A DNA stretch of 38,348 bases from a virus, in the IMG/VR virus record IMGVR_UViG_3300043409_000195, positions 1 to 38,348 of that record; one strand, given 5' to 3'. Shown in pieces: positions 1 through 9,439 of this stretch (its first letter is position 1; each line of letters opens with the position of its first letter). Position numbers and translations under genes: made by a program. The notes under the pieces are model-generated. The model had not been told where the DNA came from. It made no database searches and saw nothing but the letters and a program-made list of their open reading frames with translations.

Positions 1-214
1 AACACCCAAGTGGCTAGATTCAGATGCTTTTGCCAAGATGGAAGAGTACTACTACACCGCCAATATGCTTGGGATGCACACTGGTGAGCAATACCATGTT
101 GACCATATAGTTCCTCTAAGAGGCAAGTTGGTAAGCGGTTTAAATGTTCCTTGGAACTTACAAATCCTTACAAAGACAGACAACCTGAGAAAGAAAAACA
201 AGTTCTATGGCTGA
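1..214 (+). CDS. HNH endonuclease, 3' part only (first copy)
   Basis: This is the last 70 or so codons of an HNH endonuclease whose 5' end lies outside the window. The same gene is complete at 36763-37269, and this stretch differs from it by only three silent changes. The visible part carries the HNH core YHVDHIVPLRG followed by GLNVPWNLQIL, the usual shape of small phage HNH nucleases. The stop codon overlaps the start of terL at 207. A free-standing HNH gene directly upstream of the large terminase is common in phages, where it may be a homing element or assist cos cleavage; I cannot tell which applies here. Confidence 0.85.
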   Translation, partial: TPKWLDSDAFAKMEEYYYTANMLGMHTGEQYHVDHIVPLRGKLVSGLNVPWNLQILTKTDNLRKKNKFYG

Positions 215-1293
215 TCTTAATTTCCAACTATTGCCGTGGCAGCAGATTGTTTTTAAAGACCCCGCCCGATTCAAAGTGGTTGCCGCAGGTCGTAGGTGTG
301 GGAAGTCTCGATTAGCCGCCACAACTTTGTTAATTGAAGGATTGCGTTGTCCTCCTGGTTCGGCAGTACTCTATGTTTCGCCAACAATGGGACAGTCGAG
401 GCAAATCGTCTGGGACTTGTTGCTAGACCTTGGTAGAGAGGTTATTCAGAACTCCCATGTAAATAACCTAGACATTACCCTGATAAACGGAGCTAGGATA
501 TACGTTAGGGGTGCGGATAGACCTGATACCCTTCGTGGAGTCTCGCTGACCTATGCCGTACTAGACGAGGTAGCAGACATTAAGCCTGAGGCATGGGAAC
601 AAGTCATTCGTGCCAGTTTGTCTGATAAACGTGGGAGAGCGCTCTTTATTGGCACTCCAAAGGGGAGAAATTGGTTCTACGACACCTTTAAACTAGGTGA
701 GAGTGAGGATGATCCTGATTGGAAGTCATGGCACTTCACCACTGCTGATAACCCCTTGATTGACCAAAAAGAGATAGATTCCGCTAAAAAGACCCTGAGT
801 TCTTTCGCTTTTAAGCAAGAGTTTATGGCTTCTTTTACCAATGCAGGGTCTGACATCTTCAAGGAAGAATGGATCAAATACGGGGTAAAACCTGAACATG
901 GGTCGTATTACATCGCTGTTGACCTTGCAGGATTCGAGGAAGTTGCCAAACAAGCAGCCAACTCTAAGAAGCGTCTAGACGAGTCTGCTATCTCAATCGT
1001 TAAGGTTACTGACGATGGGAAGTGGTTTGTTGAGAAGATTGAACACGGAAGATGGGACATCCGAGAGACTGCTTCTAAGATACTGATTGCCATTCGGGAC
1101 TACAGACCTCTTAGTGTGGGAATAGAGAGGGGGGCACTAAAGAACGCTGTTTTGCCCTATCTGAGCGACTTGATGCGAAAGAACAACACCTATGCTCACA
1201 TCATAGATTTGACCCACGGGAATAGAAAAAAAGCAGATCGAATCATTTGGGCTTTACAAGGTAGGTTCGAGCATGGCAGAATTGTGTTAAATT
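1..1293 (+). repeat. Diverged terminal direct repeat, left copy
   Basis: Bases 1-1293 align to 37056-38348 without gaps, at about 90% identity by my manual count of roughly 130 differences. Differences are sparse in the first about 300 bases (about six) and dense afterwards. The period is 37055 bases, which would be the genome unit if the phage is circularly permuted. Confidence 0.9.
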
Positions 1294-1466
1294 CGGAGGA
1301 AGATTGGGATGAGTTCGTAGACCAGTTAATCCTGTTCCCTGCTCAAGGAGTCCATGATGACCTTCCTGACTCCCTTAGTTACATTGACCAGCTTGCTGTT
1401 ACATCTTACATGGAAGAAGATGAGAGCGAGGAATGGCAACCAATAGATATTATCTCAGGGGTATAA
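207..1466 (+). CDS. terL: Terminase large subunit (first copy, complete)
   Basis: This 419-residue protein is the packaging motor ATPase and nuclease that drives DNA into the prohead. A Walker A-like motif GRRCGKSR lies at residues 28-35 and a Walker B stretch YAVLDE at 116-121. The C-terminal RNase H-like nuclease begins around residue 234 with YIAVDLAG (Asp239 a likely metal ligand) and continues through GIERGALKNAVLPYL and a late HDDLPDSLSY motif. The ATG at 207 overlaps the stop of the HNH gene, and portal follows after 2 bases. A second copy, incomplete at its 3' end, begins at 37262 and differs at about 10% of bases but only about eight residues, so both are under purifying selection. 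Confidence 0.95.
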   Translation: MADLNFQLLPWQQIVFKDPARFKVVAAGRRCGKSRLAATTLLIEGLRCPPGSAVLYVSPTMGQSRQIVWDLLLDLGREVIQNSHVNNLDITLINGARIYVRGADRPDTLRGVSLTYAVLDEVADIKPEAWEQVIRASLSDKRGRALFIGTPKGRNWFYDTFKLGESEDDPDWKSWHFTTADNPLIDQKEIDSAKKTLSSFAFKQEFMASFTNAGSDIFKEEWIKYGVKPEHGSYYIAVDLAGFEEVAKQAANSKKRLDESAISIVKVTDDGKWFVEKIEHGRWDIRETASKILIAIRDYRPLSVGIERGALKNAVLPYLSDLMRKNNTYAHIIDLTHGNRKKADRIIWALQGRFEHGRIVLNSEEDWDEFVDQLILFPAQGVHDDLPDSLSYIDQLAVTSYMEEDESEEWQPIDIISGV

Positions 1467-1468
1467 GA

Positions 1469-3505
1469 ATGGAATTTCAAGAACCTAGCGACTCAGACAA
1501 AGAACTAACAAACTTTGTGGTCAACCATTGTGATAGATGGAGGGACTACCGAGACACAAACTTCTTATCTGATTGGCTAGAGTATGAGCGCATCTTCAAT
1601 GGTGAATGGGATGCTCAAGACAAAACTAGGGATTCCGAGCGTTCAAGAATCGTTACCCCCGCTACCCAACAAGCCGTAGAAACACGCCATGCCGAGATCA
1701 TGGAAGCTATCTTTGGTCAGGGTGAGTTCTTTGATATCCAAGACGATATCCGTGATGTTAATGGTAGTCCTCTAGATGTTGCTGCCATCAAAGCACAACT
1801 CATGGAAGACTTCAAAGTCGATAAGATTCGCAAGTCTATTGACCAGATCGAGTTGTTAGCTGAACTGTATGGTACTGGAATCGGTGAGATTGTTGTCAAA
1901 ACAGAGAAAGTCTATGTTCCGTCAACTCAAGCAATACCTGGTCAAGTGGGACAAGCGGCTATCGGAGTCGTAGAACAAGACCGCATTGCAGTCAAGATTG
2001 TTCCTGTTAACCCCCGTAATTTCTTGTTTGACCCTAATGGAACATCTATTGATGACTGTATGGGTGTGGCTATTGAGAAGTATGTCTCTATCCACAAGGT
2101 CGTTAAAGGCCAAGAAGATGGCATCTATCGCAATGTAAAGGTCGGTACTGACTCTATGGATACGGACTTAGAGCCTACCCAAGAGATTACTCAGTACGAA
2201 GACGATAAAGTAAAACTTCTTACTTACTATGGTTTAGTTCCTAGAGAGTATCTAGAACAGCTAGAAAACGAAGAAGATGGCGAAGTAGAAGATTTGTTCC
2301 CTGAAGACTCTGTTCAGGATGAGTATTCCGATTTGGTTGAGGCAATTGTAGTGATTGCCAATGATGGTGTTCTTCTGAAGGCAGAAAAGAACCCATACAT
2401 GATGAAAGACCGCCCAATCCTTGCTTATCAGGACGATACAGTTCCTAATCGCTTGTTGGGTCGTGGTACTGTCGAGAAGGCTTATAACTCACAAAAAGCC
2501 ATAGATGCCCAAGTTCGTTCACACTTAGATTCACTAGCCCTGACAACTAGCCCCATGATGGCTATGGATGCTACTCGTCTACCACGGGGTGCTAAGTTTG
2601 AAGTAAAGCCAGGCAAGGCAATCCTGACAAACGGCAATCCAAATGAGATTTTGTTCCCGTTCAAGTTCGGAAATACTGATGGTTCTAACCTGACAACGGC
2701 TAAAGAGTTTGAACGTATGCTTTTGATGGCAACAGGCACTCTTGATTCACAGGGAATGGTCACTGCTGTTGCCAGAGATGGTGGTCAGGGTGGTATTTCA
2801 ATGGCAGTAGCCTCGATTATCAAGAAATACAAGCGCACCTTGGTTAACTTCCAAGAAGACTTTATGATTCCGTTCATCAACAAAGCCGCATATCGCTATA
2901 TGCAGTTTGACCCTGAGCGTTATCCTACTGTGGACATGAAGTTTATTCCTACAGCAGCGCTTGGTATCATTGCTAGAGAGCATGAGCAACAACAATTCAT
3001 CTCACTTTTGCAGACTCTTGGCCCTAATACACCTGTTTTGCCTATCATTTTGAAGGGCATCATGGCTAATTCTTCTCTGTCAAACAGACTTGAGTTGATT
3101 CAGATGCTAGACCAGATGGCTCAACCTGATCCACAAGCTCAACAGATGCAACAAGCCCAACAACAATTGGCTATGCAGTTGGCACAGGCTCAGATTGCTG
3201 TCCAAGCAACTCAAGCAGAGCAAAATCGTGCAGAAGCGACTAAATTGTCTGTTGAAGCTCAGTTAATGCCACAAGAAGTTCAGGCTAAAGTGCTTAGTAG
3301 CGCTACAAAGAACTTACCTCAAGGTAATGAGGCGAATGAGTTTGACAAACGGGTCAAGATTGCTGAATTGATGCTAAAAGAAGCTGATATTAAGAACAAA
3401 TCTAAGATTGTTGAACTTCAAATGGCTGATAAAAAGAATAAAATATCAGGCATGGAAGAAGATTTCTTAGATCAGTTGACCAAGGAGTTAAGCAATGGAC
3501 GCTGA
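1469..3505 (+). CDS. Portal protein
   Basis: The 678-residue product matches the size and position (directly after terL) of podovirus portal proteins, forming the dodecameric ring through which DNA enters and leaves the head. The N-terminal region (NHCDRWRDYRDTNFL onward) is like portal proteins of SU10/phiEco32-related and many uncultured podoviruses. The C-terminal about 120 residues are rich in Gln and Ala with a coiled-coil look (QQMQQAQQQLAMQLAQAQ), consistent with a portal barrel or crown. I chose the ATG at 1469, preceded by AGGGG, rather than an upstream in-frame codon inside terL. The gene overlaps the next by 11 bases. Confidence 0.8.
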   Translation: MEFQEPSDSDKELTNFVVNHCDRWRDYRDTNFLSDWLEYERIFNGEWDAQDKTRDSERSRIVTPATQQAVETRHAEIMEAIFGQGEFFDIQDDIRDVNGSPLDVAAIKAQLMEDFKVDKIRKSIDQIELLAELYGTGIGEIVVKTEKVYVPSTQAIPGQVGQAAIGVVEQDRIAVKIVPVNPRNFLFDPNGTSIDDCMGVAIEKYVSIHKVVKGQEDGIYRNVKVGTDSMDTDLEPTQEITQYEDDKVKLLTYYGLVPREYLEQLENEEDGEVEDLFPEDSVQDEYSDLVEAIVVIANDGVLLKAEKNPYMMKDRPILAYQDDTVPNRLLGRGTVEKAYNSQKAIDAQVRSHLDSLALTTSPMMAMDATRLPRGAKFEVKPGKAILTNGNPNEILFPFKFGNTDGSNLTTAKEFERMLLMATGTLDSQGMVTAVARDGGQGGISMAVASIIKKYKRTLVNFQEDFMIPFINKAAYRYMQFDPERYPTVDMKFIPTAALGIIAREHEQQQFISLLQTLGPNTPVLPIILKGIMANSSLSNRLELIQMLDQMAQPDPQAQQMQQAQQQLAMQLAQAQIAVQATQAEQNRAEATKLSVEAQLMPQEVQAKVLSSATKNLPQGNEANEFDKRVKIAELMLKEADIKNKSKIVELQMADKKNKISGMEEDFLDQLTKELSNGR

Positions 3506-5339
3506 AAGCCTAGTCAAGGAGTTAATACTCAAGAGCATGACTCCTGAGCAACAGGAGGCTATTCTTGCCTCTGTTAAGACTTCTGTTGCTAACGCTAGAG
3601 CAGTTCAAAAGCAAAAGATTGGCGAGAATGTCGATCTTGTTGTTCAAGCACTCAAGAAGATTGAGTCTGATATTCGCAGTCGCTATGACGATCTAGGCAA
3701 TCTCATTGAGAAACGAGTTGCTTCCATTCAAGATGGTCGGGATGGTATCAATGGTACGGATGGACGAGATGGCAGAGATGGTAAGCCAGGCAAAGATGGC
3801 GCTATGGGTCGCCAAGGCGCTCAAGGTGTTGCTGGTAAAGATGGAATAGATGGCATTGATGGAATCTCTGTAGAAAATGCTTACCTAGACTTTGATGGTG
3901 GTTTGGTCATTAAGTTGTCCAATGGCAATGAAATCAATGTTGGCGAGATTATGCCAATGGAGTTGGCAAGCCAGATCAAAGTTATCACCAATGGTGGCGG
4001 TACATCTCAGTATGTTTTAGATACGCTTGCTTCCTTACAGACTCAGATTAACACTCTGATTCCTAGCCAAACTGGTAACTCAGGAAAATACCTGACAACC
4101 AACGGAACAACGACTTCATGGGGTTCAATTGCTGGCGGTGGATTGAGCTACCAAGGCACTTGGAATGCGTCTACAAACACACCTACCCTTGCTTCTAGCA
4201 CTGGAGTTAATGGTTATTACTACATTGTTGGAACAGCAGGTTCTACAAATTTGGATGGAATTAGTGATTGGCAGATTGGCGATTGGTTGCTGTTTAATGG
4301 TTCTGTTTGGCAGAAGATTGACCAAAGTGAACTTGTAACTAGCATCACATCTGCTGATGCAAGTATTATTGTTACGACAACTGGATCAACAGTTGATCTT
4401 TCGGTATCACAAACTTCTCCCGCATCTGTATTGGTTGAGCAAGTACGAAATACTACTGGTGAAACTCTTACCAAGGGTACGGCAGTTTATATTTCTGGTG
4501 CTACAGGTCAAATTCCAACTGTTTCTAAAGCGCTAGCTACAGGTGATTCAACATCTGCACAGACGCTAGGTTTGATAACAAGCAATTTATCAAACAACTC
4601 CAATGGATATGTCACCATAATTGGCTTAGTTTCTAATCTAGATACTTCCGCATATACAGATGGAGCGCAACTCTATCTAAGCCCAACTACAGCAGGAACT
4701 TTAACGGCTACCAAGCCTTATGCACCACAGCATTTGGTATACATGGCAGTTGTGGCTCATGCTCACCCAACTCAGGGTAAATTGCTTGTCAAAGTACAAA
4801 ATGGTTATGAGTTAGATGAACTTCATAATGTTTCTGCTCAGTCTCCTGTAACTGGTCAAACCATTGTTTATAACTCAAGCACTTCGCTTTGGGAAAAGAA
4901 CACTGTTTCTTTGACTGCTGGTATCAATGGAACTTTGCCTGTTGCTAATGGTGGTACTGGCGTAACTACTAGCACTGGAACTGGTAACACTGTATTGTCT
5001 ACTAGTCCAACGCTAGTAACTCCTATCCTTGGAACTCCAACTTCTGCTACTTTGACAAATGCAACTGGTTTGCCTTTGACAACTGGTGTAACTGGAACAC
5101 TCCCAGTAGCCAATGGCGGTACAGGAACAACAACTCCAAGCATTGTCGCTGGCACAAACATCACAGTCACAGGTAGTTGGCCTAATCAAACAATTGCATC
5201 ATCTGGCGGTAGTGGTTCAATTGTTTTTCCATTTTATAAAGCAGATGGCACATCGGACACTATTGCTCTTATAAGTAGTACATTTCTGCCTTTCTTTAAT
5301 AGTTCTGGCACAGCAAAGAACATTGCACTAACAACTTGA
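3495..5339 (+). CDS. Collagen-like tail fibre protein
   Basis: The 614-residue product starts with a helical segment (about residues 1-75), followed by a collagen-like Gly-X-Y run (about 77-118, many GRDG/GKDG/GIDG triplets), which can trimerise as a triple helix. The rest is Ser/Thr/Gly-rich beta structure. Near residues 475-585 are two copies of the phage-fibre motif GTLPVANGGTG, flanked by repeats such as TPILGTPTSATLTNATG. This is a fibre or receptor-binding shaft of the virion. It sits between portal and scaffold, not after the tail genes, which is not the most common order. The start ATG overlaps the end of portal and follows AAGGAG. Confidence 0.75.
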   Translation: MDAESLVKELILKSMTPEQQEAILASVKTSVANARAVQKQKIGENVDLVVQALKKIESDIRSRYDDLGNLIEKRVASIQDGRDGINGTDGRDGRDGKPGKDGAMGRQGAQGVAGKDGIDGIDGISVENAYLDFDGGLVIKLSNGNEINVGEIMPMELASQIKVITNGGGTSQYVLDTLASLQTQINTLIPSQTGNSGKYLTTNGTTTSWGSIAGGGLSYQGTWNASTNTPTLASSTGVNGYYYIVGTAGSTNLDGISDWQIGDWLLFNGSVWQKIDQSELVTSITSADASIIVTTTGSTVDLSVSQTSPASVLVEQVRNTTGETLTKGTAVYISGATGQIPTVSKALATGDSTSAQTLGLITSNLSNNSNGYVTIIGLVSNLDTSAYTDGAQLYLSPTTAGTLTATKPYAPQHLVYMAVVAHAHPTQGKLLVKVQNGYELDELHNVSAQSPVTGQTIVYNSSTSLWEKNTVSLTAGINGTLPVANGGTGVTTSTGTGNTVLSTSPTLVTPILGTPTSATLTNATGLPLTTGVTGTLPVANGGTGTTTPSIVAGTNITVTGSWPNQTIASSGGSGSIVFPFYKADGTSDTIALISSTFLPFFNSSGTAKNIALTT

Positions 5340-5347
5340 GGTAATTT

Positions 5348-5848
5348 ATGGCTGTCGTTAATCTTGTCAAATCAATTTATACAGGTTCAGATGTAACCTC
5401 ACTAGGTGAAGTTGCTGCAGCAGATTCAGTTAACTTGCCAACTGGATCACAACTAAACTCCGCTGATCTTGTTAGCATTTCAGCGACACAAACGCTAACC
5501 AATAAGACTCTGACAAATCCAACAGTCACGAACTACACAGAGACTTTGTTCACTGCTAATACTAGCACTGCGATCACAGTTTCTTTAGCTAATGGAACTG
5601 TTCAGCAGTTGACTTTAACTGGCAATGCAACAATCACAATGCCAACGGCAACTGCTGGTAAGTCTTTCATCATCATGCTCAAGCAAGATGCTACTGGCGG
5701 TCGTTCAGTAACTTGGACAACAGTAAAATACCCTGGTGGCACAGCTCCAACGATTACAGCCACTGCTAGTAAGCAAGATATCTTCAGTTTCTTTGCTGAT
5801 GGGACAAATTGGTACGGCACAACAATTGGGGCTAATTACACACCATGA
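5348..5848 (+). CDS. Short tail fibre/tip protein, paralogue of 14952-15503
   Basis: This 166-residue protein is a probable virion fibre component. Its C-terminal about 110 residues (TNKTLTNPTVTNYTE, then MPTATAGKSFIIMLKQ, then a final DGTNWYGT) match position for position the protein encoded at 14952-15503, with the same length between landmarks, so the two genes are paralogues. It has no visible enzymatic motif and no signal peptide. A Shine-Dalgarno GAGGT lies ahead of the ATG. The next gene starts inside its last codons (ATGA overlap). Confidence 0.65.
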   Translation: MAVVNLVKSIYTGSDVTSLGEVAAADSVNLPTGSQLNSADLVSISATQTLTNKTLTNPTVTNYTETLFTANTSTAITVSLANGTVQQLTLTGNATITMPTATAGKSFIIMLKQDATGGRSVTWTTVKYPGGTAPTITATASKQDIFSFFADGTNWYGTTIGANYTP

Positions 5849-6621
5849 TGCAAACAGCATTTCTTTATCGTTGGACTCAAGCATCCACAGGAATGTGGTA
5901 CGTTGGAAGCCGCACAGCTAAGAATTGCCATCCTGATGATGGATACATCTGTTCATCTAAATACGTCAAGCCTTTAGTTGAAACTGCGCCAGATGATTGG
6001 AAGCGTGAAGTTTTGCTGATTGCACCGCCATTTTATGTGCGTGAAATTGAAGCTAAGTATTTGCTGGCTTTAAATGCTCGTGATGATGGGCTGTCTTACA
6101 ACCGCCACAATGGGGACATGAAATTTCATACTATTGGTCATACGCTTTCAGAAGAACACAAACGCAAGATTTCAACAAAAGGTCAAGTGCGTTCAGAAGC
6201 GACTAAAGCCAAAATACGTGCAAAAAAACTTGGTGACCAAAACCCATTTTTTGGTAAAACACATACGCCTGAATACTTACAAAAATTAACCCTGCGTATG
6301 TTGACTAACAATCCATCCAAACGAGATGATGTCAAACAGAAGTTGTCGCAGATGTTTAAGGGTAGACCAATGCCACAGACTAGAACTCCTGAAGCCTTGG
6401 CAAAAAAAGCTATAAGTGGCAAACGTGCATGGGCTAATGGTCTTTATGACAACCGCAAGCAAGCCAACTGGATTCCTACTGACCAACAAAGGGAAAAGAT
6501 GCGTGAAGCACGAGCAAAACAAACACCCCCTTTATTGGGTAAAACACATTCACTTGAGACAAAAGCAAAAATGGCTGAATCTAGGCGTTTGTATTGGGCT
6601 AAACGCAAGGAGAACATCTAA
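5845..6621 (+). CDS. GIY-YIG homing endonuclease with NUMOD3 repeats
   Basis: The N-terminal domain (residues 8-23, YRWT...WYVGSR) matches the GIY-YIG nuclease fold as seen in T4 Seg-type enzymes, and VREIEAKYLLAL around residue 63 supplies the expected acidic residue. The C-terminal half carries repeated NUMOD3-type DNA-binding motifs (GKTHTPEYLQKL and GKTHSLETKAKM, plus weaker copies), rich in Lys and Arg. Such free-standing enzymes cut related phage genomes lacking the gene and spread by repair. It sits precisely between two fibre genes with overlaps at both ends (ATGA and TAATG), so its insertion disrupts nothing. It is 258 residues, normal for the family. Confidence 0.85.
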   Translation: MMQTAFLYRWTQASTGMWYVGSRTAKNCHPDDGYICSSKYVKPLVETAPDDWKREVLLIAPPFYVREIEAKYLLALNARDDGLSYNRHNGDMKFHTIGHTLSEEHKRKISTKGQVRSEATKAKIRAKKLGDQNPFFGKTHTPEYLQKLTLRMLTNNPSKRDDVKQKLSQMFKGRPMPQTRTPEALAKKAISGKRAWANGLYDNRKQANWIPTDQQREKMREARAKQTPPLLGKTHSLETKAKMAESRRLYWAKRKENI

Positions 6622-8654
6622 TGTTTGCAGCATCAAAATCAGGTAGCGTTGACGCAAAAGACCCTCAGTTTAACTATGTAACCATGCTCTTACATGGCGA
6701 TGGAACTAATGGCGCACAGAACAATACGTTCCTAGACTCATCCACAAATAACTTTACTATCACCCGCAACGGCAATACAACCCAAGGCACGTTTACGCCT
6801 TATGGGGCTAATTGGAGTAATTACTTTGATGGTACGGGAGACACTTTAAATACAGCGTCAAATGCCGCATTTGGTTTAGGTACAGGTTCTTGGACATTGG
6901 AAGCATTTGTATATCCAACTGTTGCCCAAACAGATAATTGGATTATTGCAACAAATGATGCTGGTAAATTGCGTATGCGTGTTGGTGCAAGTGGTTATTT
7001 AAGTTTCTTTACGGACACTGGAAACGTAAGCCTTAACTCAACAACAGTTGTTACAGTCAATGCGTGGAGTCATGTGGCTATTTGTTACGATGGCACTACA
7101 TTAAGTCTTTTCCAAAATGGGACTAGAACGGCAACAGCAACTGTTAGCATTAGTAATGGTTCAGCAAACGCTTGTTATATTGGAAGCAATACTATTGGCG
7201 GTAGTTTTTGGAATGGCTATATTTCAAATGCTAGGGTTGTTAAAGGTACTGCGGTTTATTCAGGCGCAACATACACTGTGCCAACAGCGCCACTTACTGC
7301 AATTACCAACACATCATTACTGACTTGCGCTGATAACAGATTCATTGATGACAGCACAAACAACTTTACCATTACAAAGAGTGGCGATGTAAGCGTCCAA
7401 CGCTTCAGCCCATTTAGCCCTACAACTGCCTACTCCACAAGCGTGATTGGTGGCTCTGGGTACTTTGATGGTAGTGGGGATTATTTGACCACTCCACAAA
7501 ATGCGGCATTTAACATTGGTACTGGACAATTTACAGTAGAGTGTTTTATTTACTGGAATGGAACAGCACTTGCCAATGGAGGTTATGGTCTTATCAATCT
7601 TGGCAATGGTGCTAATGGTGGTGGCCCATTTACAGGATGGGGTTTAATTCTTGACTTTGATAGTGGTGGTAAACCTACTTTTTATCGTTTTGACGGGACT
7701 GTTTACAGTTACCAATCATCAACTAATCCAACTGCTAATCAATGGATTCATTTAGCAGTATCCCGAAACTCATCAAACACACTGTCCATTTGGATGAATG
7801 GTGTTCGTGTCTTTACAGGCACTGTCACAACATCATTTAACAATGTAAATTCAGACCCTTTAAACTTTGGCTACAGGCAAGATGGTGGCACAGGAGGAAC
7901 ACATTATTTCCCTGGATACATTAGCAACGCTCGTGTAGTTGTCGGAACAGATGTATATGGTGCGGCTAACTCAACCATTACTGTCCCAACTACACCCCTA
8001 ACAGCAATTACCAACACATCTTTGTTGCTCTCCACAACCAACGCTGGCATCTTAGACAACGCCATGATGAACGACTTAGAAACTGTGGGTAACGCACAGA
8101 TTTCTACAAGCGTTAAGAAGTATGGTACTGGCTCGATGTATTTTGATGGAACTGGTGATTGGTTAATGACACCCAATAGAACTAACTTAAATGTAGGTTC
8201 TGGCGACTTTACAGTAGAGGCTTGGGTTTATACAGGCTCAACATCACAACAAGTAATTATTGGTGCAAACCGAAATGTTGATGGTGTTGGCGCATTTATG
8301 TTGAATCTTAATTACACAGGAAAAGTTAGATTTTTCTGTAGTTATTCTGGTGGAACAATCCTTGATTACAACGTAGGCTCAGGCACAATTTCTGATTCTG
8401 CGTGGCATCACATTGCGGTTACAAGAAGTGGCTCATCTTTAAGAATATTTATTGATGGCACTCAAACAGGTACAACAAATACAACGCTTGGAACTGCCTC
8501 AATTGATAACGCCATTGCTGATTACAGAGTTGGTAGCACAACAGATGGTGCATTAAATTTCAACGGTTACATAGACGACTTACGCATCACCAAGTACGCT
8601 CGGTACACGGCTACGTTCACAGCACCAACAACAGCATTTGCAGATAAAGGATAA
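6621..8654 (+). CDS. Triple LamG-like (concanavalin-type) adhesin
   Basis: The 677-residue product consists of three successive LamG-like/concanavalin A-like jelly-roll domains. Each has the signature pattern SWTLEAFVYP or FTVEAWVY near its start, WxHIAV...L.IF.DG in the middle, and GYISNARVV or GYIDDLRIT at the end. Approximate domain extents are residues 70-215, 275-450 and 500-675. These folds bind glycans, so the protein is likely a tail or head adhesin acting on the host surface. The start MFAA is shared with the glycine-rich protein at 15503, suggesting a common attachment segment. The ATG overlaps the upstream stop (TAATG). Confidence 0.75.
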   Translation: MFAASKSGSVDAKDPQFNYVTMLLHGDGTNGAQNNTFLDSSTNNFTITRNGNTTQGTFTPYGANWSNYFDGTGDTLNTASNAAFGLGTGSWTLEAFVYPTVAQTDNWIIATNDAGKLRMRVGASGYLSFFTDTGNVSLNSTTVVTVNAWSHVAICYDGTTLSLFQNGTRTATATVSISNGSANACYIGSNTIGGSFWNGYISNARVVKGTAVYSGATYTVPTAPLTAITNTSLLTCADNRFIDDSTNNFTITKSGDVSVQRFSPFSPTTAYSTSVIGGSGYFDGSGDYLTTPQNAAFNIGTGQFTVECFIYWNGTALANGGYGLINLGNGANGGGPFTGWGLILDFDSGGKPTFYRFDGTVYSYQSSTNPTANQWIHLAVSRNSSNTLSIWMNGVRVFTGTVTTSFNNVNSDPLNFGYRQDGGTGGTHYFPGYISNARVVVGTDVYGAANSTITVPTTPLTAITNTSLLLSTTNAGILDNAMMNDLETVGNAQISTSVKKYGTGSMYFDGTGDWLMTPNRTNLNVGSGDFTVEAWVYTGSTSQQVIIGANRNVDGVGAFMLNLNYTGKVRFFCSYSGGTILDYNVGSGTISDSAWHHIAVTRSGSSLRIFIDGTQTGTTNTTLGTASIDNAIADYRVGSTTDGALNFNGYIDDLRITKYARYTATFTAPTTAFADKG

Positions 8655-8656
8655 AC

Positions 8657-8935
8657 ATGAACATTGCTAAACATATTGACGGACAACTTGTTGTTGCTGA
8701 TTACAGAGAGATGTTTAAAGAAACATCATTCCCTGTTGGTGGCCCTAATGATGACTTCTTTACAGAGAACAACTGCTTTAAAGTAAGCGTCTTTAAGGAA
8801 CATGACCGAGCAACACAAATGCTTGTTGGTTGTGGTGCTTACTTAGAGGATGGTGTGGTTTACACAGTAGAAGTGCAAACTAGACCAGAGCCAGTAGTAG
8901 AGACAATCACCATTGACTCAGGAAATGGCGCATGA
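8657..8935 (+). CDS. Hypothetical phage protein (92 aa)
   Basis: I do not recognise this small protein. It is soluble-looking, with a mixed composition and no membrane segment or metal motif. It begins two bases after the LamG adhesin stop and its own stop overlaps the next start (ATGA), so it is translated with the structural cluster. A role linked to the adhesin, such as a chaperone or small virion part, is possible but only from position. Confidence 0.7.
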   Translation: MNIAKHIDGQLVVADYREMFKETSFPVGGPNDDFFTENNCFKVSVFKEHDRATQMLVGCGAYLEDGVVYTVEVQTRPEPVVETITIDSGNGA

Positions 8936-9171
8936 ACCAAGAGTTACAGACCTATTATGAGGAGCGCTTCTCAATGATGGCTACCCAAGGGTGGAAAGAA
9001 CTTTTAGAAGATATTGACAATATGATTGAACCTTTGAATAATATATCTACAATTGAAGACGAAAGAAGTCTACAATTTCGCAAAGGTGAACTTTCTATTC
9101 TCACTTGGCTGAAAAACTTAAAAGAAGTCAGCGAGAGAGCATACGAGGACTTAAATGAAAAGAATGTATGA
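8932..9171 (+). CDS. Hypothetical helical protein (79 aa)
   Basis: The product is mostly charged alpha helix and looks like a short coiled coil, with residues such as EDIDNMIEPLNNISTIEDERSLQFRKGEL cut short here to its recognisable core LQFRKGEL. Small helical proteins with a similar RKGELxxL pattern occur just ahead of scaffold and capsid genes in many podoviruses. Function unknown. It overlaps both neighbours by a few bases, which points to translational coupling. Confidence 0.65.
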   Translation: MNQELQTYYEERFSMMATQGWKELLEDIDNMIEPLNNISTIEDERSLQFRKGELSILTWLKNLKEVSERAYEDLNEKNV

Positions 9172-9382
9172 ATTCGCCTGTGAAAACGGGCATAGAACGG
9201 ACAGATTTGTTGTTTATGAGACAACGAGTCTAATGTGTGAGTGCGGAGCTACAGCCAACCGCATTCTCTCTGCGCCAGCATTTCGGCTAGAAGGTTGGTC
9301 TGGTCATTTCCCAACGGCTCACGCTAAATTTGGGAAAAGCCATACTGACAAGCTGAAAAGTGAACGCAAAATCAACTCATAA
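9155..9382 (+). CDS. FmdB-like zinc-ribbon protein
   Basis: The 75-residue product opens with MKRMYEFACENGH and then CECGATANRILSAPAF, the pattern of the FmdB/CxxC_CxxC_SSSS family of putative regulatory zinc ribbons. Of the usual four ligands, Cys9 and His13 stand in for the first pair, with a CxC pair as the second. Phage copies are frequent just before scaffold and capsid genes, and their role is unknown. The start overlaps the upstream gene; ATG at 9164 is an alternative. Identification as a zinc ribbon is fairly secure, its task is not. Confidence 0.75.
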   Translation: MKRMYEFACENGHRTDRFVVYETTSLMCECGATANRILSAPAFRLEGWSGHFPTAHAKFGKSHTDKLKSERKINS

Positions 9383-9439
9383 GCAATAATGCCGAGTTGA
9401 ATCTCCTACAACCGATTGACGGCAGGAAAAAGGAAATAT

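Noticed and set aside
4868-5170. Minus-strand frame of 100 codons inside the collagen-like fibre gene
   Set aside because: It lies opposite fibre repeats and has the same Val/Pro composition artefact.
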